This document shows, piece by piece, positions 47,313-57,117 of a stretch of 64,000 nucleotides of DNA; positions within the stretch are counted from its first letter, which is position 1, and each line of letters begins with the position of its first letter. Where the stretch lies: NCBI GenBank assembly GCA_025351825.1, contig JANXVE010000121.1:38453-102452 (forward strand). Direction: 5' to 3'. The notes beneath the pieces were generated by a model. That model ran no database searches, was not told the DNA's origin, and was given only the letters and a program-made list of their open reading frames with translations. A program made the translations under genes and the position numbers. The DNA comes from Chamaesiphon sp. 341R_metabat_111 (lineage in GTDB: Bacteria > Cyanobacteriota > Cyanobacteriia > Cyanobacteriales > Chamaesiphonaceae).

Positions 47313-47708
47313 TTTGAGGTTCCCATTTTAAGTAAATTAGCTCGACCAAACCTGTTTTGGTGCCTTCTCTGTTGTCGGAGAATGACCATTCCAAATCTGA
47401 ATGTCGTTTAAGTTGAGCTGACAGGATTGAATTTTTTCCTGGTTACTAAACTTGACGCTGCCGAATTATGGAATGTTCCAAGATTGATTTGTGCCTGCTG
47501 AATATATATACACGCTGACTTGAAGCTATTCAGGACAAAAAAATATTTAGTTTGCGAAGTTGGGAGTTGGGAGCGAGGAGCGTATGGAACTGCGATATCA
47601 CAAGCAACTCAATCCTGAAAATCCTGAAAATCCTCTAAATCCCGATCGAAGTGTAGGGGAGTTGGGATATACTTCGATCGAGAGTCTTTACTTCTCTACG
47701 ATCGCAGC
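47313..47708. other. 396-base divergent gap between the barrel gene and folC
   Basis: No gene found. The right part has a nine-base tandem (AATCCTGAAAATCCTGAAAA and continuing, 47616-47645). Both neighbours are expected to be transcribed outward from here. No clear promoter element. Confidence 0.5.
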
Positions 47709-49046
47709 GTGACTGACACAATTCCAGATATCGATCGATTACTAGCACCGTTTCATCAATTTGGCGTGAATTTGGGACTCAGCCGGATTCAAACCTTATT
47801 AACAGCACTTGGCTCTCCCCATTTATCTGTCCCGATTATTCATGTAGCGGGGACTAATGGTAAAGGCTCTGTCTGCGCCTATCTTTCAACGATACTCACT
47901 GCCGCAGGGTATAAAGTCGGTCGATATACATCGCCGCACCTGGTAGATTGGAATGAGCGAATTTGTATCGATAACGAGCCGATTAGTACTGAGTCTGCGG
48001 TAACTGTACTCGATCGAGTTATCGCAGCAATCGACCCCACAACACCGACCCCAACTCAGTTTGAAATTGTGACGGCGGCGATGTGGCTATATTTTGCTCA
48101 GTCCCAGGTGGATATTGCGGTGATCGAGGTGGGTTTGGGTGGTAGGCTGGATGCGACTAATGTGTGTGACTGTCCTCTAGCAACAGTTATTGTCTCGATC
48201 GATATCGAACATTGGCAACAGCTCGGTGATACCATTGCCAAAATTGCTGGTGAAAAAGCAGGTATTCTCAAAGCCAATTGTCCCGCAATCATCGGTACTC
48301 TGCCACCCGACGCGATCGAGGTTGTCGCCGAACGGATCGCCGCTCTAAATTGTCCGGCAACTTGGGTTAAACCTGCCCAGAAGATACCAAAACCTCGATC
48401 GACACCAGAAACTTTATTATCATCCGATCCACTCCCCTGGGTCGAATCTGGAGGGATTGAATATCCACTAGCATTGCTCGGCGAGATGCAGTTGACCAAT
48501 TCAGCAATTGCGATCGATACGATCCAGACACTGCGCCAAGCAGGATGGAAAATTAGTGACGAAGCGATCGTGACGGGGATGGCCAATACTCAATGGCGCG
48601 GACGGATTCAATGGACGACTTGGCACGTTGGCAGTAGCGGAGCGTTTGCCCCAGCAATAGCCTCCGCTGTGCGGAATCGCCAACTCTTAATCGATGGTGC
48701 TCATAATCCAGCCGCCGCCATCGCTTTGCGGCAATATATCGATACCTTACATACGCCAATTGGTTGGGTGATGGGGATGCTCTCGACCAAATCACATCTG
48801 GAAATCTTTCAAGCTTTACTGCGACCTGGCGATCGATTGTACCTTGTTCCCGTTCCCGACCATAGTTCCGCAGATCCGGCTGAACTTGCCGATCTTGCTC
48901 GATCTGGATGTAGTGGTTTAGATTCGATCGACATCTATACCGATTTAACTGCTGGATTAACTGCGGCGATGGCTATCGACACTCATCAGCCAGTGCTCTG
49001 CGGCTCACTGTATTTGCTTGGCTACTTTCTAAAATTGAGACAGTAG
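47709..49046 (+). CDS. folC: folylpolyglutamate synthase / dihydrofolate synthase, with an apparent repeat-derived insert
   Basis: Adds glutamates to folates. The P-loop is HVAGTNGKGSVCAYL, and GLGGRLDATNVCD and LLIDGAHNPAAA are family motifs. The start is GTG and the length is 445. Between the conserved WRGRIQWTTW and LLIDGAHNPAAA blocks, residues about 307-324 (HVGSSGAFAPAIASAVRN) have no counterpart in relatives as I know them. They are encoded by a stretch (48627-48679) that matches an intergenic repeat at 56825-56877 at 48 of 53 positions. The frame is preserved, so the enzyme may still work. Confidence 0.93.
   Translation: MTDTIPDIDRLLAPFHQFGVNLGLSRIQTLLTALGSPHLSVPIIHVAGTNGKGSVCAYLSTILTAAGYKVGRYTSPHLVDWNERICIDNEPISTESAVTVLDRVIAAIDPTTPTPTQFEIVTAAMWLYFAQSQVDIAVIEVGLGGRLDATNVCDCPLATVIVSIDIEHWQQLGDTIAKIAGEKAGILKANCPAIIGTLPPDAIEVVAERIAALNCPATWVKPAQKIPKPRSTPETLLSSDPLPWVESGGIEYPLALLGEMQLTNSAIAIDTIQTLRQAGWKISDEAIVTGMANTQWRGRIQWTTWHVGSSGAFAPAIASAVRNRQLLIDGAHNPAAAIALRQYIDTLHTPIGWVMGMLSTKSHLEIFQALLRPGDRLYLVPVPDHSSADPAELADLARSGCSGLDSIDIYTDLTAGLTAAMAIDTHQPVLCGSLYLLGYFLKLRQ
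48627..48679 (+). repeat. dispersed repeat inserted in frame in folC
   Basis: GTTGGCAGTAGCGGAGCGTT...GCGGAATCG. 48 of 53 bases match 56825-56877, which is non-coding. Shorter relatives (CGTTGGCGTAGCCTCCGCCT...) lie at 57851 and 58820. Confidence 0.8.
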
Positions 49047-49065
49047 GAAAGCTTTCATTGGGGTT

Positions 49066-49144
49066 GTTGGGTTTTATTCTTCTGCTTGGTGGAACGCACG
49101 CTGAGGAAACCTCAGCGCGATTCCATCCGCAACCCAAATTACAG
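49066..49144. repeat. GTTGGGTT-family element, copy 1
   Basis: Begins GTTGGGTTTTATTCTTCTGC and ends GCAACCCAAATTAC, with an inner perfect hairpin CGCTGAGG AAA CCTCAGCG. It is nearly identical, with about three differences over 76 bases, to the element at 57026-57101. Located 20 bases after folC. Confidence 0.9.
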
Positions 49145-49172
49145 ATCTAAACTAAAGCCTAATCCCCAAAGC

Positions 49173-49550
49173 CTAAAGCGTAGTTAGATAGCTGAGTAGA
49201 TCGGCCATTTCCTGGGGATTTGGCTGAAATTGTGGCATTGGGGGAGTATTGCCGCTGATGACTTGTTCGATCAAACTGTTAGGCGATTTGCGCTTGGAAA
49301 CTTCGTGTAGACTGGGGCCGACCCGTCCACCTGCATCTAGCCCGTGACAACCACTACAGTTGATCTGGAAGATGGCGTGTCCGAGGATCGGATCGCCTGT
49401 TTTCGCCAGTACGCCCGTAACATAAGGGTTGGATTCTTGAAGTGAGTGCCAACCCACGATCGCACATAGACAGATCGACAAGCCAGCCATCACGATCGAT
49501 CCAATCTGCTGCCACGATGTTTGACTGAGTTTAGGTAGTCGAATATCCAA
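49173..49550 (-). CDS. cytM: membrane-anchored c-type cytochrome, cytochrome M-like
   Basis: Single heme c protein of 125 residues. A hydrophobic N-terminal anchor (about 17-36) is followed by the heme motif C65-SG-C68-H69 and the probable axial methionine in PPMPQFQP. The sequence around it (GLDAGGRVGPSLHEVSKRK, PQEMADLLSYL) is close to my recollection of cyanobacterial cytochrome M, a low-potential cytochrome linked to stress and respiration. A generic cytochrome c6-like protein is the alternative. It is single-copy here and lies opposite petG across a 306-base gap. Confidence 0.72.
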   Translation of the reverse strand: MDIRLPKLSQTSWQQIGSIVMAGLSICLCAIVGWHSLQESNPYVTGVLAKTGDPILGHAIFQINCSGCHGLDAGGRVGPSLHEVSKRKSPNSLIEQVISGNTPPMPQFQPNPQEMADLLSYLTTL

Positions 49551-49856
49551 GACGTGCCTACTTTATAAACGAAGTTAGATTGAGAATACTGAAGTAAAAG
49601 TGTAGGCTCTGCATTGGAGGCTAATATCTACACATAATAGTTTATCCACAAATCTCAGACTTGTGAAACATTTCTTAAATATCTTAAGCTTTTTATCTGA
49701 TTGTAAAGTTACTTATCGCCGCTTCATGGCAGCGGCGATACAGAATAATTGTGGGAATACCGCAAAATCTCCTAAACTCAGCACGAATATCTTGCATCAC
49801 CACCCCGAAACCCGATACGCTAGAGGAAATTATTTTAATTAATACGGAGTCTCAAC
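49551..49856. other. 306-base divergent gap upstream of petG and the cytochrome gene
   Basis: No gene seen. It should carry promoters for both. A GCCGC...GCGGC palindrome (GCCGCTTCATGGCAGCGGC near 49718-49736) is present. No clear -35/-10 pair. Confidence 0.45.
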
Positions 49857-49970
49857 GTGGTAGAACCATTACTAGCCGGAATCGTGCTTGGCTTAGTTTT
49901 CATTACTCTCAGTGGCTTATTTGTAGCTGCTTACATGCAGTACAAGCGCGGCAACCAAGTCGGGCTGTAG
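49857..49970 (+). CDS. petG: cytochrome b6f complex subunit PetG
   Basis: A 37-residue single-span subunit of the thylakoid cytochrome b6f complex. The start is GTG with ACGGAG upstream. The protein begins [20 protein letters not shown], then [16 protein letters not shown], matching PetG: an N-terminal hydrophobic helix and a basic YKRGNQ-type stromal end. It is too short for the usual length cut-off. It is transcribed away from the cytochrome M-like gene, an electron-transfer neighbour. Confidence 0.95.
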   Translation: MVEPLLAGIVLGLVFITLSGLFVAAYMQYKRGNQVGL

Positions 49971-50034
49971 GTTGAGAGAATAGGAAATAGGGGATGGGGG
50001 ATAGTTTACTATTTGTCTATCCATCTACCTATTT

Positions 50035-50583
50035 CTAAAGTTGATAAAAAGAGATTGATGTGTTGCCGTAGGTTTTGTGGCGACAAGCTGTTAGATTCGG
50101 TAGACCTACAGGTAAAGTACTAATTTTTGCATCGGGACTATGCTCCACAGCGATTTCGCCGAGTGGCGCGAGCAGTCGATATCGATCGATAGCTGCCAGC
50201 ACAGGCTGATATAGTCCTCCAGCATAGGGTGGATCGAAATAGATCCGATCGAATTGCTGCCCCTTTAAATCATCCAGTCGCGTGATGATATCCCCGCGCA
50301 AGAGTTGAAATTGCTGGGATTCCCGCGCCACTTTTTTCCAATTTTGCTCAATAATATCGCAAGCTGCATTCGATCGTTCGATCCCGACAACGGTCTTGGC
50401 TTCCCGACACAGAGCCTCTGCACCCATCGCCCCACTACCGCTACAAAGATCCAACCAGCGACAGCTAGAGATCGATCCTTGCCACACATTAAACAATGCC
50501 TGCCGCACTCGTGCTGGAGTAGGTCTAGTTTCGAGTCCTGGCAATGTTTTTAGTTCTCGATTGCCGTAGATGCGGATGGTCAT
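50035..50583 (-). CDS. rsmD: 16S rRNA (guanine966-N2)-methyltransferase
   Basis: Methylates G966 of 16S rRNA in the small subunit head. SAM motif I is WLDLCSGSGAMGAEALC and the catalytic DPPY is in IYFDPPYAGGLY. I choose ATG 50583 (MTIRIYGNRELKTLPG); the longer frame to 50646 would only add a proline-rich stretch. The 182 residues are typical. It is downstream of the DnaJ-like gene on the same strand, with a G-rich repeat tract (50584-50635) between. Confidence 0.92.
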   Translation of the reverse strand: MTIRIYGNRELKTLPGLETRPTPARVRQALFNVWQGSISSCRWLDLCSGSGAMGAEALCREAKTVVGIERSNAACDIIEQNWKKVARESQQFQLLRGDIITRLDDLKGQQFDRIYFDPPYAGGLYQPVLAAIDRYRLLAPLGEIAVEHSPDAKISTLPVGLPNLTACRHKTYGNTSISFYQL

Positions 50584-50666
50584 GGGAGCGTGGGGGCGTG
50601 GGGGCGCGGGGGACTGAGAGACTGGGGGACTGAAAATACGATCCACGATCCACTATTCACTATCCA

Positions 50667-51692
50667 CTAAAGAATTACTTGAGTAAAGTGATTCCTCGGA
50701 TTATACGTTCTAGTAGTGCGAATCTGTTCGTACAGTTCGCGTTCGGCAACACCGATCGTTTTGGGAGTATCGATGATGATTTTGGCGAGTTGATCGCCAC
50801 GTTCGCCGCGCGGATTTGTCCAGCCTTTGCCGCGTAGTCGTAGGGATTGACCAGATCTGACTCCAGCAGGTACGTTGACTGTGACCATCCCGTCTGGAGT
50901 CGGAATTTCAATTTGGGCACCCAGGACAGCCTCGTCGGGGGTGACTGGGACTTCACAGATGAGCTGTTCGCCGTCGAGCCGAAAGAACGGATGGGCTTGA
51001 AGTTCGACGGTGAGATATAAGTCGCCACGCTGCTTATTGTAAGTGGTGGCATTTCCCTTGCCGCGCACGCGAATCCGGCTGCCCGCTTTGGCACCACCTG
51101 GAATTCGGACTTTGATCGTTTCAGTGCCGAGATTAAAGCTTTTTTGAACTCCTTTAAAGGCTTCCGTCAGGGACAATTCGATCGTTGCTTCGCGATCTCC
51201 ACCGACATTTGCAGTACCATTATTCGTGCTGTTACTAGTAGGATCGTTTACTGTCTTATTGGTTGTCGTGGTTTTCGCGCCTGTAGATTTTGGCGGAGCC
51301 GAATTAGCAGCGGTTGAATTATTATTAAAACGGCCTAGTAGCTCGTTTACAAAGTCATCAAAGTTGTTGTATTGACCAAAATCAACTGAGTTGAAATCCC
51401 CAGGTGGAGTAGCTGCTGTGCGGCGGGTTGTCGATCGAGTATTACTCGGCTGTTCGGATTGTTTCCAATATTGGCCAAACTTGTCGTATTGACTACGCTT
51501 GTCAGAATCGGAGAGGACTTCGTTAGCTTCGGTGATTTCTTTGAATTTTGCTTCGGCAACACTATCTCCTGGATTGAGATCTGGATGATATTTGCGTGCC
51601 AATCCCCGATAGGCTTTTTTGATGTCGTCTGCGCTGGCGTTCTTATTCACTCCTAAGAGCGCGTAGTAATCCCGAAAGTTTGTCGCTGCCAT
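50667..51692 (-). CDS. DnaJ-type co-chaperone without zinc finger (CbpA-like)
   Basis: Stimulates DnaK ATPase. The J domain (residues 1-70) includes the HPD motif in [13 protein letters not shown] low-complexity linker (about 80-165; [18 protein letters not shown]) is followed by the C-terminal substrate-binding region ([37 protein letters not shown]). No CxxCxGxG zinc-finger repeats, so this is a class B type, DnaJ2/CbpA-like. The 341 residues appear complete. No partner dnaK or grpE is adjacent. Confidence 0.9.
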   Translation of the reverse strand: MAATNFRDYYALLGVNKNASADDIKKAYRGLARKYHPDLNPGDSVAEAKFKEITEANEVLSDSDKRSQYDKFGQYWKQSEQPSNTRSTTRRTAATPPGDFNSVDFGQYNNFDDFVNELLGRFNNNSTAANSAPPKSTGAKTTTTNKTVNDPTSNSTNNGTANVGGDREATIELSLTEAFKGVQKSFNLGTETIKVRIPGGAKAGSRIRVRGKGNATTYNKQRGDLYLTVELQAHPFFRLDGEQLICEVPVTPDEAVLGAQIEIPTPDGMVTVNVPAGVRSGQSLRLRGKGWTNPRGERGDQLAKIIIDTPKTIGVAERELYEQIRTTRTYNPRNHFTQVIL

Positions 51693-51847
51693 ATTGAATC
51701 AGTGGCTAGTAAGTAATGAGTGATTGGATGTAGCTGTTTTAATGTCTGCCAGTTATTCTTTGATTGTTCCCTAGTTACCGATCGAAATGATAGATCCCTC
51801 ATCACTCAATTTCGATCGGAGTTTTGTGGAGATAGTAGTGATAAGCG

Positions 51848-51917
51848 TAGATCTGAGGGTACCCATGAAGGGCACCCCTACAGGTAACTTGTAGGGGTGC
51901 TCTGGATCTACACTTAT
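51848..51917. repeat. palindromic element, family A (right arm shortened)
   Basis: Left arm AGATCTGAGGGTACCCATGA and core GGGCACCCCTACAGGTAAC / TTGTAGGGGTGC are shared with the 35252 element. The right arm lacks about 20 bases and ends TGGATCTACACTTATCAC. The flanking right side (CCAGATGTGAGCC) is the complement of the left flank TCACATCT of the other copies. Confidence 0.82.
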
Positions 51918-51951
51918 CACTGGTATTTCCAAACCGTTGCCAGATGTGAGC

Positions 51952-52998
<1,047 letters not shown>

Positions 52999-53129
52999 TT
53001 ATAAGTTCTTTGGGGTAGTTGCGATCGGGAGGGTTACAGATTATGAGTCCAAAACTTTGGTGAACTTACCCTATCTCAGGCATCCTGCGATGTATGTACA
53101 ATCCTGCTGGAGATGATGCGTAGATCTTT

Positions 53130-53172
53130 ACCCCACCCCAGCCCTCCCCTTGGAAAGGGGAGGGGGTAAGAT
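53130..53172. repeat. CCCCTCCCC-type palindrome (family B relative)
   Basis: TTACCCCACCCCAGCCCTCC, then CCTTGGAAAGGGGAGGGGGTAA. The CCCTCCCC/GGGGAGGG arms pair around TTGGAAA. Upstream of the esterase gene; no T-run. Confidence 0.65.
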
Positions 53173-53210
53173 TAAGATCGAAAACTTTTTGTGGTTTGGG
53201 TTGAAGCGAA

Positions 53211-53840
53211 ATGTACATTTACCTGCATGGTTTCTCGTCTGGGCCTGGATCGACAAAGGCTAAATATATTCAGGCTCAGTTTGCCCAACTTGGGATCGAA
53301 CTTCAAGTTCCCGATCTCAATCAAGATGATTTTACCCATCTGACTGTTTCTCGCCAAATCGCTCAAGTTGTCGATTTATTTCCAGCAGATGGATCCCCTG
53401 TAACTTTAATTGGTTCGAGTCTGGGTGGTTGGATTGCAGCGATTATTGCTCAGGATCGTCCTCAAGTAGAAAGGTTGATATTACTCGCACCTGCTTTTGA
53501 TTTTCTGGCACATTGGCTTCCAAAAATTGACGATCGACAGTTGAATTCATGGCAAAATACTGGGTACATATCGATTTATCATCACGCAATTAAAAATCTA
53601 GTCCCACTACATTATGATTTCCTGACTGATGCGCGGAAATATCCGCTGGCTGAGATTACTCGCAACTTACCCACTTTGATTATTCACGGCATTCATGATG
53701 ATGTGATCCCAGTCACAGCTAGTCGAGCATTTGTGAAAGATCGAGCGTGGGTGAAGCTATTGGAATGGGACAGCGATCACCAGCTCACCGATGCTAGCGA
53801 ACGAATCTGGCAAGAGATCCGACGATTTTGTCAGATATAA
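53211..53840 (+). CDS. YqiA/YcfP-like alpha/beta-fold esterase
   Basis: A small cytosolic esterase. The oxyanion/lid start is MYIYLHGFSSGPGSTKAK, the nucleophile is S in LIGSSLGGWIAA (about residue 71), and the acid and base are in GIHDDVIPVT and DSDHQLTD. At 209 residues it matches the YqiA family. Substrate unknown. It is transcribed alone, with TATCAACTATCTGCTATCAA-type repeats on its right. Confidence 0.87.
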   Translation: MYIYLHGFSSGPGSTKAKYIQAQFAQLGIELQVPDLNQDDFTHLTVSRQIAQVVDLFPADGSPVTLIGSSLGGWIAAIIAQDRPQVERLILLAPAFDFLAHWLPKIDDRQLNSWQNTGYISIYHHAIKNLVPLHYDFLTDARKYPLAEITRNLPTLIIHGIHDDVIPVTASRAFVKDRAWVKLLEWDSDHQLTDASERIWQEIRRFCQI

Positions 53841-54019
53841 ATATTAGTGATTCGATCGAATAGACTGCCGCAAATCTCGACCGCAATTGACACTTAGATC
53901 CAAACAGTAGTAATGTTTATAGAGATATTGTAATTAGTTGGCAAGGATAGGGAATCTAGGTCTTCATCCTAAAAATCTAGCTATCAACTATCTGCTATCA
54001 ACTATTTACTATTTACATA

Positions 54020-54640
54020 GTGTCCAACGCCGAACAGACCAAGCAAAGGATTATCGAGACAGCCGCGATTATCTTTAATCAAAACGGTTACACTGGCACT
54101 TCAATTGCCGACATTATGAAGTCAACTGGGCTACATAAAAGCGGCATTTATAAGCATTTTAAAAGTAAAGATGAGATTGCTGTAGCAGCTTTTGATTATT
54201 CCCTCGGTCTGATTGTAGCGGCAGCGATCGATCGAGTCGGCAAAGAAGAAACCGCGATCGACAGATTGATTGCATTTGTGAATACTTTTCGAGGCTTTAC
54301 TGCCGAACCGATCTGTGTGGGTGGCTGTCCAGTTTTGAATATGGCGGTAGAGAGTGACGATACTCATCCAGGGATGCGAATCCACGTTCAGAACGCCGTT
54401 AATGGAATTCGAGCGTTGATTGGCAGCATCATCGAGTTAGGGATTCGGCAGGGTCAGATCGCGGCCAACACGGATATCGAGCAAGTTTCGACGATTATCT
54501 TTGTGACGATCGAAGGTGCCATCATGATGAGCAAATTGTACGGCAATGATGTCTATCTCGATCGGGCGATCGCCCACCTTCATCAATACATCCACGATCT
54601 CCAGATTCGTTCGCATAGCGTCTCTGGAAGAGAATCGTGA
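54020..54640 (+). CDS. TetR/AcrR family regulator
   Basis: The N-terminal helix-turn-helix region is QRIIETAAIIFNQNGYTGTS, followed by KSTGLHKSGIYKHFKSKDE, characteristic of TetR. The C-terminal ligand domain is short and has GGCPVLNMAVESDDTHPGM, typical of the subfamily that often governs neighbouring oxidoreductases. The start is GTG. The last residues (HSVSGRES) appear to come from a repeat like GTTCGCATAGCGTCTCTGGA. The neighbour on the left is a convergent-free esterase and on the right a Uma2 gene; a target is not evident. Confidence 0.88.
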   Translation: MSNAEQTKQRIIETAAIIFNQNGYTGTSIADIMKSTGLHKSGIYKHFKSKDEIAVAAFDYSLGLIVAAAIDRVGKEETAIDRLIAFVNTFRGFTAEPICVGGCPVLNMAVESDDTHPGMRIHVQNAVNGIRALIGSIIELGIRQGQIAANTDIEQVSTIIFVTIEGAIMMSKLYGNDVYLDRAIAHLHQYIHDLQIRSHSVSGRES

Positions 54641-54688
54641 TAGAATAAAAATGACACAAGCTAGCTCCCATCAGTCTTTGGAGGTATC

Positions 54689-55324
54689 ATGACTATTTCA
54701 CAGAGTGAACGCTACACGAATGCCATAGCCTCTAGTTCACCAGTTAACACACCAGCCTTGCTACTCGATGTTAGTACGACAATATTAACGGTCACACCAG
54801 AACAGTTTATTAGCCTCTGCCTCAAAAATCCAGATCTGCGACTAGAACTAAGCCCGAATCGAGAATTGACTGTTATGGTGCCAACATTGCCGATTAGTGG
54901 AAAGCGAAATGGAGACTTGTCTGGTCAAGTTTGGTACTGGAATAGACAAACGAATCTAGGTGAAGCCTTTGATTCTTCAACAGGGTATGACTTTACCGCA
55001 CTTGAAGGCGGGATGCCTTCGCCTGATTGCTCTTGGATTGAGAAATCTCGACTAGAAGGAGTTTCCTTGGAGAAGTTTTTTTCAATTGCGCCTGACTTTG
55101 TGGTTGAACTACGTTCTAGTAGTGACAATCTGAAACCAACCCAAGCGAAAATGCTGGTGTATCAACGGGTTGGAGTGCGAATGGGTTTACTTATCAATCC
55201 GCAGCAGCAGCAAGTAGAAATCTATCGACAGGGGCAAGTAGTAGAGATTTTAGAAGCTCCCAAGTCAATCGATTGTAATGAAGTGATGCCAGGGTTTGTG
55301 CTGGATCTGAGCCGAATTTGGTAG
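54689..55324 (+). CDS. Uma2-family PD-(D/E)XK endonuclease
   Basis: A 211-residue protein with Uma2-type motifs: NPDLRLELSPNRELTVM, a catalytic core with PDCSWIEKSR and DFVVELRSSSDN, and MLVYQRVGVRMGLLINP. The core aspartate and glutamate fit a nuclease site. The family is abundant in cyanobacteria and of uncertain role. It is 48 bases downstream of the TetR gene. Confidence 0.88.
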   Translation: MTISQSERYTNAIASSSPVNTPALLLDVSTTILTVTPEQFISLCLKNPDLRLELSPNRELTVMVPTLPISGKRNGDLSGQVWYWNRQTNLGEAFDSSTGYDFTALEGGMPSPDCSWIEKSRLEGVSLEKFFSIAPDFVVELRSSSDNLKPTQAKMLVYQRVGVRMGLLINPQQQQVEIYRQGQVVEILEAPKSIDCNEVMPGFVLDLSRIW

Positions 55325-55457
55325 AGCGATGGCGACTGGTTGGATGAAATTATCTCTAGTTTCAAGATCGGCATAAAGATCGGCATTAATTGAGGGCTAA
55401 GAACGCTATAATTAAGACACTGCAATACTCTTAGCCTCTAAAAAGATCGGCACTATT

Positions 55458-56627
55458 ATGGAATCTCTAGCTCCGATCGAACCACTATTGCCAAGCCTGA
55501 ATAATCGAGTGCTGAAAGATCTAGCTACCCAACTGTGGGCAGAAAGCAGTGTGCTCAATAGCAACTTGCAAGTCGCGACGGTTTCGGGGATTGGCGATTT
55601 GGTGCGGACGATGAATTGCTACTACAGTAACCTGATTGAAGGACATCGCACCCATCCGATCGAGATCGAACGCGCTCTCTCACAAGATTTTTCGATCGAT
55701 CCCAGGCAACGAGAATTACAGTTGGAAGCAAAGGCACATATCGAAGTACAACGAGAGATCGATCGAGGTAGTACTTCGATTCCGGTGATGAGTGGGGATT
55801 ATCTGAAATGGATTCACCGTGAATTCTGCACTCGACTGCCTGCTGAGATGTTGATGCTAAGTAATGTCCAGAGTAATAAGCAGATTCAGATCGTACCTGG
55901 GGAGTGGCGAACAGGTGATGTGATTGTCGGGCGACATATCCCTATTTCCGCGCCAGCTATTGACAGCTTTATCACCCGCTTTGCAACGGGCTATCGACTG
56001 GAACGATTATCGCAAATAGATCGAGTAATTGCGGTTGCTGCGGCACATCATCGGTTGGTATGGATTCATCCTTTCTATGACGGTAATGGGCGGGTAGCGC
56101 GGTTGTTTTCCCATGCGATGTTTCGGGAAATCGGTATTGGCACGAGTTTATGGTCGATTTCACGGGGATTAGCGCGATCTAGAGCGCAGTACCGTGATGT
56201 CCTGGCTAATGCCGATTTACCCAGATGGAACGATCTCGATGGCAGAGGCAATCTGACAGCTAAAGGCTTACAGGCTTTTTGTGAGTTCTTTTTGAGCACT
56301 TGTATCGACCAAGTACAGTTTATGCGATCGTGTCTCGATCCAACCCAGCTACTTGCGAGAATCGAAGTATATTTGGGCGAGGAAATTGCCGCCAAACGCT
56401 TGCTGACTGGCTCGGATCGGGTGGTTGCAGCGGTGTTTCGATCGGGTGAGCTGGATCGAGGTCAAGCGGCGGCTGCCAGTGGCTATCAGGAGCGGCAAGG
56501 GCGCAAGGTATTGCAGCGGTTGTTAGAAACTGGTCTATTGATTTCTGGTACGCCTAAAGGTGCCGTGAGAGTGGGTTTTCCGTCTACCTTACTCGATCGA
56601 TACTTTCCGCGATTATTTTTGGGGTAA
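55458..56627 (+). CDS. Fic family protein, class II (self-inhibited)
   Basis: Probable AMP- (or other nucleotide-) transferase acting on protein hydroxyls. The active loop is HPFYDGNGRVAR at about residue 203. An N-terminal inhibitory helix, SNLIEG (about 57-62), fits the (S/T)xxxE(G/N) motif of class II Fic proteins, whose glutamate blocks ATP binding. The C terminus has a winged-helix-like segment (AAAASGYQERQGRKVLQRLL). The 389 residues are complete. No antitoxin is adjacent, consistent with self-inhibition. A second copy of its 3' end lies at 58951. Confidence 0.9.
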   Translation: MESLAPIEPLLPSLNNRVLKDLATQLWAESSVLNSNLQVATVSGIGDLVRTMNCYYSNLIEGHRTHPIEIERALSQDFSIDPRQRELQLEAKAHIEVQREIDRGSTSIPVMSGDYLKWIHREFCTRLPAEMLMLSNVQSNKQIQIVPGEWRTGDVIVGRHIPISAPAIDSFITRFATGYRLERLSQIDRVIAVAAAHHRLVWIHPFYDGNGRVARLFSHAMFREIGIGTSLWSISRGLARSRAQYRDVLANADLPRWNDLDGRGNLTAKGLQAFCEFFLSTCIDQVQFMRSCLDPTQLLARIEVYLGEEIAAKRLLTGSDRVVAAVFRSGELDRGQAAAASGYQERQGRKVLQRLLETGLLISGTPKGAVRVGFPSTLLDRYFPRLFLG

Positions 56628-56950
56628 ACTTAGCCATTCGATCGATTGTCTATCTTCGCCAACATATTAACGCTCATCAAATTCGATCGATTCAAATTTC
56701 GAGGTTAGGTTGAACCTTGCGATCGAGTCGTAATCGTAATGTCTCTATTTTAGTCGAGCACCTAATTGATCGATCGACAATATCATCAATTTACATTGTC
56801 AGCGCAGGGTTCTCTGTTGAGTGCGTTGGCGGTAGCGGAGCGTTTGCCTGAGCAATAGCCTCCGCCTTGCGGAATCGAGATAAGTAGATTCAACTTTTAG
56901 GTTTGAGATCGATCGATAGATCGACGCGCTTTAGATTAGCAAGGATCTTT
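56589..56950. repeat. island repeat, copy A (includes Fic 3' end)
   Basis: The first 59 bases (56589-56647, the last 13 codons of the Fic gene and its downstream bases) match 58951-59009 at 58 positions. Further blocks, including TCAAATTTCGAGGTTAGGTT, AGCACCTAATTGATCGATCG and TCTCTGTTGAGTGCGTTGGC, are shared with copies B and C. Confidence 0.85.
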
Positions 56951-56951
56951 A

Positions 56952-57005
56952 GGTTGGGTTGAAAAATGTTGGCAGAGCCTCTCCGTCAGGAGACAACCCA
57001 ACCTA
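56952..57005. repeat. GTTGGGTT-family element (matches ureE-ureF copy)
   Basis: Begins GTTGGGTTGAAAAATGTTGG and ends GGAGACAACCCAACCTAC. Its right portion (AGAGCCTCTCCGTCAGGAGA and the next 9 bases) is the exact complement of the element at 9471. Confidence 0.85.
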
Positions 57006-57025
57006 CACTCAAACATCCTAGAAAT

Positions 57026-57101
57026 GTTGGGTTTCATTCTTCTGCTTGGTGGAACGCACGCTGAGGAAACCTCAGCGCGATTCCATCCGCAACCCAACCT
57101 A
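57026..57101. repeat. GTTGGGTT-family element, copy 2
   Basis: Starts GTTGGGTTTCATTCTTCTGC, carries the perfect hairpin CGCTGAGG AAA CCTCAGCG and ends CGCAACCCAACCTAC. It differs from copy 1 (49066) at about three positions, implying recent movement. Confidence 0.9.
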
Positions 57102-57117
57102 CCGAAAAAAGATTTGT

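Larger units (their letters stand above)
56628..57117. other. 490-base repeat-rich gap after the Fic gene
   Basis: No gene. It contains, from left to right, the A copy of the island repeat (56589-56950, see below), a GTTGGGTT-family element (56952-57005) and a second one (57026-57101) just before the toxin stop. GTTGGCGGTAGCGGAGCGTT at 56825 matches the insert in folC. Confidence 0.8.

Noticed and set aside
48098..48586. A 162-residue minus-strand frame
   Set aside because: Antisense to folC, no motif.
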